The notes: generated by a model not told the origin, from the sequence alone. 44,576 nucleotides of DNA from Candidatus Binatia bacterium (GCA_028278325.1 JANQEO010000447.1:1-44576); one strand, 5' to 3'. Positions 21,623 to 29,602 are shown, counted from the first letter of the stretch. Made by a program: numbers and translations.

Positions 21623-22335
21623 TAGAAGTCCCCGTCGCCCTCGTCCTCGGTGGTCTCTTCGACCTGATCCTCGGGACCTTCGTCCTCGTCGATCCCGTCG
21701 TAGCCGTCCTCGACCCCGAAGGCCGACTTCTGGCCACCGGCGCCGCCCTCGACGAGCTTCAGGACCTGGACCTGCTGGAGGTCGAGGCGCAGGCCGACCT
21801 TCTTCTCGGTCGCGACCCACGAGCTGGGGTTGTCGAAGGAGCCGTCCGGCTTCTCGTTGCGGATCGTGAAGGCGACCTTCACCAGGCTGCCACCGCCGAT
21901 CAGGATCGACGACGGGACCTGCTTGCCCTTGGCGTCGAACTGCGGGATGCGCTTGATCTGGATCGGGTCCTTGCCCTTGGGCTTGATCAGGGCGTTCTGC
22001 TTGAACGGGATGAACAGCTCGCCGGTCGGCTCGCCTTCCTCGTCGGTGATCTCGCGGGTCACCTCGGTCTTGGTGATCTTCCGCTTGTCCTTCGGGTGCT
22101 TCTCGCAGGCGATCTGGTAGCCCTGCTCCAGACCGTTGTCGAACAGCTCCCGGTAGGTCACGTCGAGGGTCTTCCCGTCGGAGGTCCGCACGGGCTGGTC
22201 GAGGTCTTCGTCCTGGATCACCAGGTCGAGGTGGAACAGGCCGTCCTCGTTGAACTTCGTGTCGGGCTTCGAGAGCCACGGGTACCGGGCAATGCCCTTC
22301 ATGCTGACGTAGGTGGTGCGCTTGGCCTTCGCCAT
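21622..22335 (-). CDS. Single-stranded DNA-binding protein (T7 gp2.5 type)
   Basis: This 237-residue protein coats ssDNA and coordinates polymerase and helicase. The OB-fold region begins RTTYVSMKGIARYPWLSKPD and DGLFHLDLVI. The last 45 residues are very acidic and end in Phe (EGDGDF), as in gp2.5, where the tail contacts the polymerase and helicase. T7 gp2.5 has 232 residues. AGGAGAA precedes the ATG. A strong stem-loop lies in the upstream spacer. Confidence 0.92.
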   Translation of the reverse strand: MAKAKRTTYVSMKGIARYPWLSKPDTKFNEDGLFHLDLVIQDEDLDQPVRTSDGKTLDVTYRELFDNGLEQGYQIACEKHPKDKRKITKTEVTREITDEEGEPTGELFIPFKQNALIKPKGKDPIQIKRIPQFDAKGKQVPSSILIGGGSLVKVAFTIRNEKPDGSFDNPSSWVATEKKVGLRLDLQQVQVLKLVEGGAGGQKSAFGVEDGYDGIDEDEGPEDQVEETTEDEGDGDF

Positions 22336-22357
22336 GACGTTCTCCTAGGTGGGTATA

Positions 22358-22379
22358 GGGGCAGCCTCCTGGCCGCCCC
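22358..22379 (-). terminator. Strong stem-loop upstream of the ssDNA-binding protein gene
   Basis: GGGGCGGCC-AGGA-GGCTGCCCC (minus strand) forms a 9-bp stem with one G-T pair. A smaller hairpin (CCGGC-CTC-GCCGG, 22389-22401) precedes it, just after the upstream stop codon. No U-run follows, so RNA processing or stability control is as likely as termination. Confidence 0.5.
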
Positions 22380-22402
22380 TCAACGATACCGGCGAGGCCG
22401 GC

Positions 22403-23242
22403 TTACGCTACGCGCGTCCCCTCGACGATCAGCAGACCGTGCGGGGTCTCGAACTCGAAGACCACCTCATCGGGGATCTCGCCGTACTCGCGGATCACCG
22501 CCTCGATGGCATTCTGGGTCAGCTCGACGGCCTCCTCCGCCGACTTCTCGAAGTCGAACCCCTGGTCGGTCAGCTCGGGGAACAGTTCGAGCTGCTCAGG
22601 AGCCGGCGGGCAGGCTTCGCACATGTCGAGGCCAGGCTCGCCCGAGCACGCGTCGCACTCGGAGTAGGGCTCCGGAACCGGGGGCGCCGGCCAACTCGGG
22701 AGGTCGCCGAGGCTCAGCTCGTGGAGCATCTCCTCGATCTCCGCCCAGTAGGTGTAACCCTCCTCGGTCTCGTCCCAGGGGAAGCCGTTGAACATCACGT
22801 TCGCGGCATGCGCGAAGGGATCACCGGCGTCGGTCTGGTCGTAGTCCTCGGGGTACGCCCAGGAACTCTGGTGCATGTACGCCGAGGCGACCATCAGGGC
22901 ATTCCTGAAGCCGTCCCAGAAGTCATGGCCCTCGGCGGTCTCAGCGAACACGAAGCCGCCCGAGAGGCACTCCGCGGCGAGCGTCAGGGCATCCTCGGGG
23001 TAACCTTCGGTCTCGGCCGGCGGCTGGTCCCAGGTCGCCGCGATGGCGTCCCCGGCAGCGTCGACGAGATCGACCAGGCCTTCGAGGTCAGCGCGGGCGC
23101 CGCCCACTCGGCCGACCTCCAGGTCCTCAACCGCGTAGAGGTGGTAGTTGTCCTCGCCGGCGACCTTGGCGATCACCGCGTGGTCATTCCGGACGAGCCA
23201 CTCGTGGACTGCGTCCTCAGGGGTGCGTACGAACTCGGCCAT
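22403..23242 (-). CDS. Extremely acidic protein with a duplicated motif and CxxC pairs (279 aa)
   Basis: I do not recognise a named function. By my count it has 62 Asp/Glu and only 9 Lys/Arg. The motif F-x-x-x-E-T-x-E-G-x-x-x-W occurs twice (FVFAETAEGHDFWDGFRNAL and FPWDETEEGYTYWAEIEEML), implying an internal duplication. CDAC and CEAC form a likely zinc site near residues 193-208. Extreme acidity can reflect DNA mimicry, but that is only an inference. It precedes the ssDNA-binding protein gene. Confidence 0.75.
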   Translation of the reverse strand: MAEFVRTPEDAVHEWLVRNDHAVIAKVAGEDNYHLYAVEDLEVGRVGGARADLEGLVDLVDAAGDAIAATWDQPPAETEGYPEDALTLAAECLSGGFVFAETAEGHDFWDGFRNALMVASAYMHQSSWAYPEDYDQTDAGDPFAHAANVMFNGFPWDETEEGYTYWAEIEEMLHELSLGDLPSWPAPPVPEPYSECDACSGEPGLDMCEACPPAPEQLELFPELTDQGFDFEKSAEEAVELTQNAIEAVIREYGEIPDEVVFEFETPHGLLIVEGTRVA

Positions 23243-23460
23243 CAGGCATCATCCTCCAGGAGGGTCTTCAGCTTACCAGCCGCGGCGACCGCCTTGGTCC
23301 GCTCGGTCCGGCAGGCTTCTGCTGCCGCGGTGGCCCGAGTGGCTTCGGCTTCGTGGGCGCCGGCCTTGGCCGTCATGGTCTCGGCGTGGGCTTCGAGCTT
23401 GGCGATGGTCGCCGTGAACTGCTTCAGGATCTTGTCGACGGTGACGGGACCCAGGATCAT
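23242..23460 (-). CDS. Small coiled-coil protein (72 aa)
   Basis: Nearly all helix: VDKILKQFTATIAKLEAHAE, then heptad-like Ala/Glu/Thr/Arg sequence to KLKTLLEDDA. Similar short coiled-coil proteins are frequent in phage early and middle regions, with no fixed function. It overlaps the upstream gene (ATGA) and shares one base with the next. Confidence 0.72.
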   Translation of the reverse strand: MILGPVTVDKILKQFTATIAKLEAHAETMTAKAGAHEAEATRATAAAEACRTERTKAVAAAGKLKTLLEDDA

Positions 23461-23600
23461 GCTGCTTCTCCGATGTGAAGGTCGGCGATCGTCACGCCGA
23501 CATCGTTGAGATGGGCCACGAGGTCGAGCGGGATGCGATCACCCCGTCTCAGGTACCCCATGGCCCGCCGGATCAGACGCTCTCGCCTGGACCAGCTCAC
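23457..23600 (-). CDS. Very small basic protein with GTG start (47 aa)
   Basis: Begins at a GTG overlapping the preceding stop (GTGA) and ends overlapping the next start (ATGA), filling the gap exactly. The sequence is VSWSRRERLIRRAMGYLRRG, then DRIPLDLVAHLNDVGVTI, a plausible basic helix followed by a small domain. No family is recognised. Confidence 0.62.
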   Translation of the reverse strand: MSWSRRERLIRRAMGYLRRGDRIPLDLVAHLNDVGVTIADLHIGEAA

Positions 23601-23875
23601 GAGGGGACCACCCAGACAGTCGCGAGGCGACCGCTACGGGTGAGGCGAACGCGACCGCTGTTCACGACGCGGCCTTCCTGGACCAGCTCGATCCGGCGCG
23701 GACGAAGCGTGTTCTGACGGATGTCTGGGAAGCAGTGAAAGACCTGCTCGTCGGTGAGCCCGTCGGTCCCGCGGCTGAGGATCAGCTCGTAGACCTTCTG
23801 ACGGACGATGGTGGCCTTGCTCTCGATCCGCTCGGCGGAACGACGCGAGGCAGCCTCAACGATGGTGTGGGGCAT
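23597..23875 (-). CDS. Putative winged-helix DNA-binding protein (92 aa)
   Basis: The middle of this protein (YELILSRGTDGLTDEQVFHC, RQNTLRPRRIELVQEGRV) followed by VNSGRVRLTRSGRLATVWVV looks like a winged helix-turn-helix: a recognition helix with TLRPRR and then a beta-hairpin wing. Phages commonly carry such proteins without known targets. It could regulate middle genes or modulate host transcription. Confidence 0.7.
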   Translation of the reverse strand: MPHTIVEAASRRSAERIESKATIVRQKVYELILSRGTDGLTDEQVFHCFPDIRQNTLRPRRIELVQEGRVVNSGRVRLTRSGRLATVWVVPS

Positions 23876-23876
23876 C

Positions 23877-24146
23877 TCAGAGTTCCTTCTCCATGTACTG
23901 GGCGACCGCCGCGAACTCGGGGCGACGACCCTCGGCGTGGTTCATGAGGTTGGTGGTCTTGGCGAACAGGTCCGCCGGGTCGGCGCCGAAGCGCTCAGCC
24001 AGGAGGATGAAGGCCGCCGCGATACCATGGGCCTGCACCTCGGGATGGAACCCGCGCTGCAAGGCATCGATCACCACCATCGCCGACGACGCCGCCGCGA
24101 CGGGCGGGATCGAGGCGTGCACATCAGGATTGAACGGCTTCCACAT
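23877..24146 (-). CDS. Unknown protein, first gene after the RNA polymerase (89 aa)
   Basis: An Ala-rich helical protein (VAAASSAMVVIDALQRGFHP, AAAFILLAERFGADPADLFA). It is the first gene downstream of the candidate promoter at 24168-24190 and so leads the DNA-metabolism transcript. No function is recognised. Confidence 0.72.
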   Translation of the reverse strand: MWKPFNPDVHASIPPVAAASSAMVVIDALQRGFHPEVQAHGIAAAFILLAERFGADPADLFAKTTNLMNHAEGRRPEFAAVAQYMEKEL

Positions 24147-24167
24147 GAGGTTTCCATTTTGCGTTGG

Positions 24168-24190
24168 GCGTGAGTACCCGGGTTTTTTGA
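24168..24190 (-). promoter_or_regulatory. Candidate phage RNA polymerase promoter, DNA-metabolism block
   Basis: Identical over 23 bp to 8317-8339. It lies in the 75-bp spacer between the RNA polymerase stop codon and the next gene, 22 bases before its ATG. T7 also has phage promoters downstream of its polymerase gene. Confidence 0.75.
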
Positions 24191-24211
24191 GGGACCCCTT
24201 TCGGAGCCCCT
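24188..24211 (-). terminator. GNRA-capped stem-loop just after the RNA polymerase gene
   Basis: The minus-strand transcript folds as GAGGGGCTCC-GAAA-GGGGTCCCTC, a 10-bp stem with two G-T pairs. It starts 10 bases after the RNA polymerase stop codon and runs into the A-tract of the promoter element, so no U-run follows. It is at the place where T7 ends early transcription, and might act as an early terminator or an RNase III site. Confidence 0.55.
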
Positions 24212-24221
24212 CATCAGGCGA

Positions 24222-26774
24222 TCAGGCGAAGAAGAAGTCGGAGTGGCGGACCATCCCGAGGTTCAGCTTCCCCTTGGTCGGTGGAGGAGGCACGTCCTTG
24301 TGGTGCTCCTCCGGGATCTGCTCCAGGATCTGCTCGTAGAAGCTCTGGAGCGGGTCGTGCTCCTTGTAGAGGTCCACGAAGGCCTCGCGGAGGCAGGCGG
24401 CCAGCATGTCCATGTCGGCAGCGTGCGTCCCGTAGCAGTCGTGGATCAGCATCCAGGAGGTGATCCCGTTGTCCTTCCCGTAGAGGACCGTCTGCATGAG
24501 CGCGCAGGCGTCCATGGAATGGACGAAGTTGGGCGAGATACCGTTCATCTGCTTCGATGCCCGGATCGTCCCCGGCTTCTCCTCCTTGTAGGAGAGTTCC
24601 AGTCGGAGCTGATCCCCGAACCTGGTCTCGATCGAACGGACGATGAAGTCCGCGTACTCTTGCGTCATGGGGAACCCCAGGGGGTTGACCCAGATCAGCG
24701 GTTCGTTGGTCTTGGCGTGCACCTTGGCGCACGTCCTGAGCCACTGCATGACCTCACGGCTCGACCGGATGACCGTCGCGATGGCCGCCCAGACGTGCTT
24801 GGCGAGGAACATGGCTGACTTGACATCGCTCTCGAACGGCGGATCGCCACCTGGCCACTGGGAACGGCGCTCCCGGATGTGATCCAGGATGTACCGGCGG
24901 CAGGCGCTGATGGTGCCCGAATAGGGGACGATCATGACCGACCGCTTGGTGGTCTTCCGGGTGATCCCGAAGTTGAGCCACTGCTGAGCCTGGGAGGCGA
25001 CCTCGTGGTCCTCCTGATCGGCCATGGCCGTGCAGGCGGAGCCATAGAGCCCGCAGCCCTTCCGCATGTCTTCGCCGCAATGGCAGGTGTGCGCCCGATC
25101 GACCAGCTCACCGAGACGGTCAATCACCACGTCCGCGACCTGCTGGTACACGTCCGCCGGCTCATCCTGAGGCACCAGGTTGACGGCAGCGCCGCCGACC
25201 TCGTCCCGCAGCATGGCCGAGAAGTGCTGGAGCCCGTTGCACGACCCGTCGACCGTGATCGGCAGGTGCGACACGAACCCGTAGCCCACCTTCTTGAAGG
25301 CGACGAACTCCAGGCAGAACGCAAGGAACTGCCAGGGCTTGTCCGCCTCAGTCCAGAAGCGGCACCCGAGAGGATCAAGCCCCGATCGGGTGATCTCGGC
25401 GTTGTTCTCCTCGACCCACGCGATGCGATCCTCCATGGACACCTTGTCGTTGCCCCAAAGGTTCGCCCCGTGGACCATCAGCCAGCCGAGCCCGCGCTCA
25501 TCGTCGATGGGCTTCCCCTCGGCGAACTCCAGGAGACCGCGGGCGTAGTCCGGACCCTGAGGCTGGAGGTGTGACGGCATCGGGTACATGCGCCCCCGGA
25601 AGTCCAGCTTGTGCGGGAAGTAGAAGCGCTCCGCCTCAGAGAACCTCTCGGCGAGCCCAATGGCCTTGGTGACCTGGGTCCGGCGATCGTTCTGTGAGAG
25701 CCTCTCCGACCACGCCACGGCCGCGATCTTTCTCCACTCCTTCCGAAGCTCGGGGTCCTCGTTGAGGCACTGGTGACCACCCTCAGCCTTGGTCTCGACG
25801 TAGCCCCCGCACTTCGGGCAGGGAGGCATCGGGGCGAAGTCCCGAGCGGGAACCGAGCCGATCTCGTGGCCATGCTCCCAGGTGTGCTGCAGGACCCCCA
25901 GCACCGCGGCGTTGACCCGCCAGGGTGTGCTCTGGACGGTATTCAGGGCCTCGATGACGGTCACCGATGGGGCGCCCTTGTGGCCCTTGTAGAGGCCGAA
26001 GGGACCAGCGTCGAAGGTCACCTCGGAGGCGATGTAGTAGCCCCCGCCCAGGCCGTTCTCATCCCATGGCTTGGGCGGCATCAGGGTAGGCATCCAGAAC
26101 GGCTTCAGGCTCTCGCACTTGCTGTCCTGATCCCTGATCCAGGTCATGAGGCGTTCGGTCGGACGGACTTCGTAGTAGCGCTTCTTCTTCCCGCTGACGC
26201 GGTAGAGCGTGAACAGCCCGGTGATCTCGACCACCAACTCAACGAGCTTGGTCCCCACCCGCAGGATGTCCTTGTACGACCAATCGAGGTCGATCGAGGC
26301 GTCCTTCAGGTGAAACCCGTAGACCCTCGCCCGGTGCGCCTTGTGGTTGGTCTTGAAGTTCCGCGAGACGGTCTGGTATCGATCGGGGTCCGCCTCGATG
26401 AGCATCTCCAGGCGCTTCTCCATGCGGAGCGCGTTTCCGATGTCGGTCGCGAAGCTGGTCACAGTCAGGGTCTTGTGGGCGTGGTCCAGCATCCTCCGAA
26501 TGGCGATCAGAGCGACCACCTCCGGATTGAACTGGGCGAGGTACTTCGCAGCCAGGTTGCGCCGGCCCGGCTTGCCGGTGTTGTGGGCGCCATGGACGAA
26601 CTTCGTGATGGCGTCGGTGAGGGGGTCGATGATCACCGCCGCAAGGCGCCGCATCGGTACCGTGTCGGATGCCTGGCCGCGCTCCACAGCAGCGCGCTGG
26701 GCGGAGCGGTAGGCGTCGATCCCGTACCCGATCATGTCGAGTTCGAGCTTCTCCTGTTCAGGAGTGATCTGCAT
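24222..26774 (-). CDS. Single-subunit DNA-directed RNA polymerase (T7 gp1 type)
   Basis: This 850-residue polymerase transcribes the phage middle and late genes. Catalytic elements are clear: VDGSCNGLQH (near residue 508, T7 Asp537), TRKTTKRSVMIVPY (near 605-617, T7 Arg627/Lys631/Tyr639), NFVHSMDA and LIHDCYGTHAAD (near 777, T7 Asp812). T7's Tyr639-Gly640 becomes Tyr-Ser. The protein ends in DFFFA, close to T7's DFAFA; the free C-terminal Ala-type end is functional in T7. It is the last gene of the early block. Confidence 0.96.
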   Translation of the reverse strand: MQITPEQEKLELDMIGYGIDAYRSAQRAAVERGQASDTVPMRRLAAVIIDPLTDAITKFVHGAHNTGKPGRRNLAAKYLAQFNPEVVALIAIRRMLDHAHKTLTVTSFATDIGNALRMEKRLEMLIEADPDRYQTVSRNFKTNHKAHRARVYGFHLKDASIDLDWSYKDILRVGTKLVELVVEITGLFTLYRVSGKKKRYYEVRPTERLMTWIRDQDSKCESLKPFWMPTLMPPKPWDENGLGGGYYIASEVTFDAGPFGLYKGHKGAPSVTVIEALNTVQSTPWRVNAAVLGVLQHTWEHGHEIGSVPARDFAPMPPCPKCGGYVETKAEGGHQCLNEDPELRKEWRKIAAVAWSERLSQNDRRTQVTKAIGLAERFSEAERFYFPHKLDFRGRMYPMPSHLQPQGPDYARGLLEFAEGKPIDDERGLGWLMVHGANLWGNDKVSMEDRIAWVEENNAEITRSGLDPLGCRFWTEADKPWQFLAFCLEFVAFKKVGYGFVSHLPITVDGSCNGLQHFSAMLRDEVGGAAVNLVPQDEPADVYQQVADVVIDRLGELVDRAHTCHCGEDMRKGCGLYGSACTAMADQEDHEVASQAQQWLNFGITRKTTKRSVMIVPYSGTISACRRYILDHIRERRSQWPGGDPPFESDVKSAMFLAKHVWAAIATVIRSSREVMQWLRTCAKVHAKTNEPLIWVNPLGFPMTQEYADFIVRSIETRFGDQLRLELSYKEEKPGTIRASKQMNGISPNFVHSMDACALMQTVLYGKDNGITSWMLIHDCYGTHAADMDMLAACLREAFVDLYKEHDPLQSFYEQILEQIPEEHHKDVPPPPTKGKLNLGMVRHSDFFFA

Positions 26775-26930
26775 GGGTCCTCCAAGGTGTGCAAGGGGAG
26801 GTAGGGTGCCCCGAAGGACACCCGCTCGGCAACGCGGGCGTTCACATCATGGCCTCCATCGTGAGGGTGACGCGGAACCGGCGACCGCCGGCCACAACGC
26901 CCCGGTTTCCCGAGGCGCTGAAGCCGAAGG

Positions 26931-27329
26931 TCAATCCGTACGGATGCCCGTCAGGGTCCCGATTGTGCCTGGGCAGGTGAAGACGGCGGTAAAGGTGGTC
27001 TCATTGATCGCGAACGTCACGCGCGAGCAGCGGGGAGCCCCCTGAACCTTGAAGCTCCCGACCCCGGCCCCGACGCCGGTCTCATCGCCTCGCAGCCGGA
27101 GGCGGCCGTTCAGGTTGGCCCTGGGACCCGGTAGGTCGGTCCCACAGGTGCCCTTGAGGGCGCCACGGCGCTTGATCTGCACGTCGCAGGCGTTCAGGTA
27201 GATGTTGGCGGCATCGAACGCCGTCGAGGTGATCCGCCAACGGCTGGGAGTGAACTCCGCGGCGTCAACCGGAGTGACGGCCGCTGTGCTCGCCAACAAG
27301 GCGAGCGCCACGATCGCGAGCTTACGCAT
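26931..27329 (-). CDS. Secreted protein with four cysteines (132 aa)
   Basis: A clear Sec-type signal peptide: MRKLAIVALALLASTAAVTP, with a likely cut after VDA (residue 23). The mature part is beta-type with four cysteines (LNACDVQ, KGTCGTD, APRCSRV, VFTCPGT) that could make two disulfides in the periplasm. GAGGAG lies 6 bases before the ATG. It is the last gene before the RNA polymerase and so is expressed early. The 156-bp gap after it holds nothing I can support. Function unknown; envelope modification or superinfection exclusion would fit. Confidence 0.8.
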   Translation of the reverse strand: MRKLAIVALALLASTAAVTPVDAAEFTPSRWRITSTAFDAANIYLNACDVQIKRRGALKGTCGTDLPGPRANLNGRLRLRGDETGVGAGVGSFKVQGAPRCSRVTFAINETTFTAVFTCPGTIGTLTGIRTD

Positions 27330-27341
27330 CTCTCATTCTCC

Positions 27342-27494
27342 TCAGAACCGGGCGCGAACCCGGGCGATGGTCTGCTTGACGGCCGCCTTGGCGTACAGCC
27401 AGGTCTCAACGGCCATGATGGGGAAGGTCGCGTAGAAGCACGCCAGCACGAACAGCGCCAGCGGCAGCAGCACGCCGTACCAGATCTCGCCCAT
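27342..27494 (-). CDS. Small membrane protein (50 aa)
   Basis: Starts at the ATG sharing one base with the lipoprotein stop (TGATG). One or two hydrophobic segments (VLLPLALFVLACFYATFPIM) precede an amphipathic basic tail (AAVKQTIARVRARF). Coupled to the lipoprotein gene before it and 12 bases ahead of the secreted-protein gene. Confidence 0.7.
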   Translation of the reverse strand: MGEIWYGVLLPLALFVLACFYATFPIMAVETWLYAKAAVKQTIARVRARF

Positions 27495-27736
27495 CACGGA
27501 GCCTCGAACTCGGAGGCGACCACGTTGATGCAGCTCTGAAGCTCATCACCAACGAAGCCCGCGTAGGTGCACCAGACCTCGGCGTGGCGGATCGCCATGG
27601 TGCTGGGTTCCGGATCGGGCGCCCAGGTGGAACACCCGGCGACGCTCAGGGCGACCAGGAACACCGCAACCGCCATGACCAACCGGGAGGTCAGCCGCCG
27701 GTCTTCGCTCCGGCGCCGCGCAACGATCTTGTTCAT
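27494..27736 (-). CDS. Putative lipoprotein (80 aa)
   Basis: A basic N-terminus (RRRSEDRRLTSRL) and hydrophobic helix (MAVAVFLVALSVAGC) lead to a lipobox (VAGC, Cys35), the site for lipid attachment, followed by the mature part with two more cysteines. Phage lipoproteins of this size, such as T5 Llp, block receptors against superinfection; a role of that kind here is inference. The start overlaps the preceding gene by 4 bases. Confidence 0.75.
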   Translation of the reverse strand: MNKIVARRRSEDRRLTSRLVMAVAVFLVALSVAGCSTWAPDPEPSTMAIRHAEVWCTYAGFVGDELQSCINVVASEFEAP

Positions 27737-28182
27737 CGGCCATAGACCTTCTGGAAGACCCGTCGGAGGAGCCCGATCGGGTACGCGTTGACGTAGTCGA
27801 TCCCGTGCTCGCTCAGGAAGGCGCCAGCTCGCACCTTGTACACCTGGAAGCCGGCTTGGTTCTTGACCTTGAAGCCAAGGCGCTGGGTTTCGTAGAGGAA
27901 GCTGTCCTGATCCAGCATCCGGCGAAGCTCGGTCGAGTATGCCAGAGCCAACCAGCCGATGACGGTCTGGTAAGAATCAGCCGAACCCTCGTTGAGCAGC
28001 TTCAGGTCAGGCGAAAGGTAGTCCTCGGTCGGGCGATCGAGGAAGTAGACCGGCTGTGGCCCTGGCGCGTTCGCCGAGATGTCGTTTAGGATCGCCTGGA
28101 GGACCTCACCAGCCAATCGAGGCTCGCTCTGGTCGAGCAAGGTCTTCGCGACCTCTACCAGGGTGAAGTGCGTGTGCTTCAT
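27733..28182 (-). CDS. Unknown early protein (149 aa)
   Basis: I start it at ATG 28182 (MKHTHFTLVEVAKTLLDQ), sharing one base with the upstream stop and with AGAGGG at 7 bases. The protein appears soluble and globular, with YQTVIGWLALAYSTELRRML and a C-terminal GIDYVNAYPIGLLRRVFQ. No family is recognised. Confidence 0.7.
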   Translation of the reverse strand: MKHTHFTLVEVAKTLLDQSEPRLAGEVLQAILNDISANAPGPQPVYFLDRPTEDYLSPDLKLLNEGSADSYQTVIGWLALAYSTELRRMLDQDSFLYETQRLGFKVKNQAGFQVYKVRAGAFLSEHGIDYVNAYPIGLLRRVFQKVYGR

Positions 28183-28322
28183 CAGATTTCCCTCTGGAGT
28201 TTGAGCCATCGGCGGAGCACCGCCTTGCGGCGAGGCCCCTTGTGCTTGGCCGCCGGGATCACCTTAGGGCGAAGCCGGCGGGCGGCCTTGGCGACCGGAT
28301 TACGCTTCGATCCAGCGGCCAT
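28182..28322 (-). CDS. Tiny highly basic protein (46 aa)
   Basis: 16 of 46 residues are Lys or Arg with a single acidic residue (MAAGSKRNPVAKAARRLRPK, GPRRKAVLRRWLKLQREI). It fills the space between two genes, overlapping the preceding one by 23 bases and sharing one base with the next start. Such a peptide would bind nucleic acid or acidic proteins. No family is recognised. Confidence 0.6.
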   Translation of the reverse strand: MAAGSKRNPVAKAARRLRPKVIPAAKHKGPRRKAVLRRWLKLQREI

Positions 28323-28479
28323 CGCGGTACACGTACCCGATCAGCATCCGGGTGGCCCACTCGGGCAGGAACCGCCCAAGCCAGTTGCCCAGGGCGAACA
28401 GGAAGCCGAACCCGAAGACCACCAACATGGTGAACCCGAAGCCTTGCCCGGCGATCAGGTGGAATTCGTCGCCAGTCAT
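28300..28479 (-). CDS. Small membrane protein (59 aa)
   Basis: ATG 28479 is preceded by GGAGG at 7 bases, a strong site. The protein has one long hydrophobic segment (GFTMLVVFGFGFLFALGNWL) and a polar end (MLIGYVYRDGRWIEA). It belongs to the early group of envelope-directed genes. No family is recognised. Confidence 0.7.
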   Translation of the reverse strand: MTGDEFHLIAGQGFGFTMLVVFGFGFLFALGNWLGRFLPEWATRMLIGYVYRDGRWIEA

Positions 28480-28778
28480 GAGAGAACCTCCAAGATGGTC
28501 ATGGTGGAACCCAGCCACCACACACCGCCTTGATGGGCAGGGCGCGTGTGACGGGCAAGAGGATCGAACTCGACCTTGGCCCACACTCGACCCTTGGTGC
28601 CGAGGTGTGGCGCCTCAGGCCGCTCGCAGATGTGCCAGCCTGGCCGATGCGCGTAGCCCTTGGTCGGGTGGTCTTCGTAGGGATACGCCACGCCAACTTG
28701 AAGGCGCTGGCGCTTGTTGATGAACAGCGGGCCGAGCGAACCGTCTCGGCGCTGCTTGAACAGCTTGTAACCGATCAT
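28476..28778 (-). CDS. Early protein of a widespread phage type, function unknown (100 aa)
   Basis: Segments MIGYKLFKQRRDGSLGPLFI, HPTKGYAHRPGWHICERPEA and RVWAKVEF match a pattern I associate with many phage hypothetical proteins. It overlaps the next gene by 4 bases (ATGA). No reaction is known to me. Confidence 0.72.
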   Translation of the reverse strand: MIGYKLFKQRRDGSLGPLFINKRQRLQVGVAYPYEDHPTKGYAHRPGWHICERPEAPHLGTKGRVWAKVEFDPLARHTRPAHQGGVWWLGSTMTILEVLS

Positions 28779-28808
28779 CGATCGGACCCCTTCTGTGAGC
28801 GTTGAATG

Positions 28809-28836
28809 CTGCCCTCAGGGCGAACCCCAAGGGCAG
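28809..28836 (-). terminator. Stem-loop between early genes
   Basis: CTGCCCT/AGGGCAG inverted repeat (7 bp) in the 68-bp gap after the GP88-family gene, with further internal pairing. No U-run follows. It may be a processing site in the early transcript. Confidence 0.45.
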
Positions 28837-28846
28837 GGATCAAAGC

Positions 28847-29602
28847 TCAGGCGTGGCGGATCACGAACCCCGTCGTGTCCTTCTTCGCCTTCCCCTTCGC
28901 CTTCAGCCCGATCAGTTGGCCCTGATCGAGGAAGCGCAGATCGTCGGCATCACCGTCGACCACCTCGATCGTCGGATGGTCGTCGCCCTCAGCCGTGATC
29001 GGCCGGAAGTCCAGCCGGCGGACGCGAGCCGGGAGACGATCGTAGACCGCCGCCACGTTCCACCCCAGCCGGAGCGCGTCTGCGGCGCGGCCAAGCGCGT
29101 TCGGGTCTTCGTTGAGCGAGTAGGTGAGCGTGTAGTTGCGCGGCAACGGACCCTTGGCCAGGCGTTGCCCCGGAGACCACTTGGTGTAGTCGTAGAATTG
29201 GACCTCCGGAAAGTGGCGGATCACGTCAACGTCGAGACCCGGGATCTTCACGCGTTCCCACACGATGTCCGAGGTACCGTTGAGGCGGACCGCCGGCTGG
29301 AAACCCTTGCGCTCGCACGACACCACAAACTTGCGGATCTCATTGACCAGTTGGGCCATGAAGGCGCCGCGGTTGTTCAGGTAGAGCCGGGTGCGCCGGA
29401 TGCGAGCCTCTTGGGTCGCCGTGAAGGCGCCGCGACCAGCCGTGTTGAGGCATGCCGCCGCGCAGCCAGCCGTCGCGAACGGGCAGACGTTCTGGCCGCC
29501 AGCCAACCGAACCGGCGCGAGGTAGAGGATCGCCGTCTTGACGCCTCGCTTCTCGCCCTTGATCGTCTTCGGGTCGTTCCCGATCGTGAGTAGGTTCGTC
29601 AT
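28847..29602 (-). CDS. GP88-family protein (251 aa)
   Basis: The N-terminal half has the family pattern: GNDPKTIKGEKRGVKTAILY, LAPVRLAGGQNVCPFATAGC, AAACLNTAGRG, then EARIRRTRLYLNNRGAF. Members are widespread in phages, including mycobacteriophages, and their biochemical role is not established. Three clustered cysteines (NVCPFATAGCAAAC) may bind metal. The C-terminus is basic. The gene is flanked by stem-loops on both sides, so its mRNA may be processed separately. Confidence 0.82.
   Translation of the reverse strand: MTNLLTIGNDPKTIKGEKRGVKTAILYLAPVRLAGGQNVCPFATAGCAAACLNTAGRGAFTATQEARIRRTRLYLNNRGAFMAQLVNEIRKFVVSCERKGFQPAVRLNGTSDIVWERVKIPGLDVDVIRHFPEVQFYDYTKWSPGQRLAKGPLPRNYTLTYSLNEDPNALGRAADALRLGWNVAAVYDRLPARVRRLDFRPITAEGDDHPTIEVVDGDADDLRFLDQGQLIGLKAKGKAKKDTTGFVIRHA

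Noticed and set aside
26775..26930. Possible 31-codon frame between the secreted protein and RNA polymerase genes
   Set aside because: It would need a TTG start without a Shine-Dalgarno site, and its product has no recognisable features.
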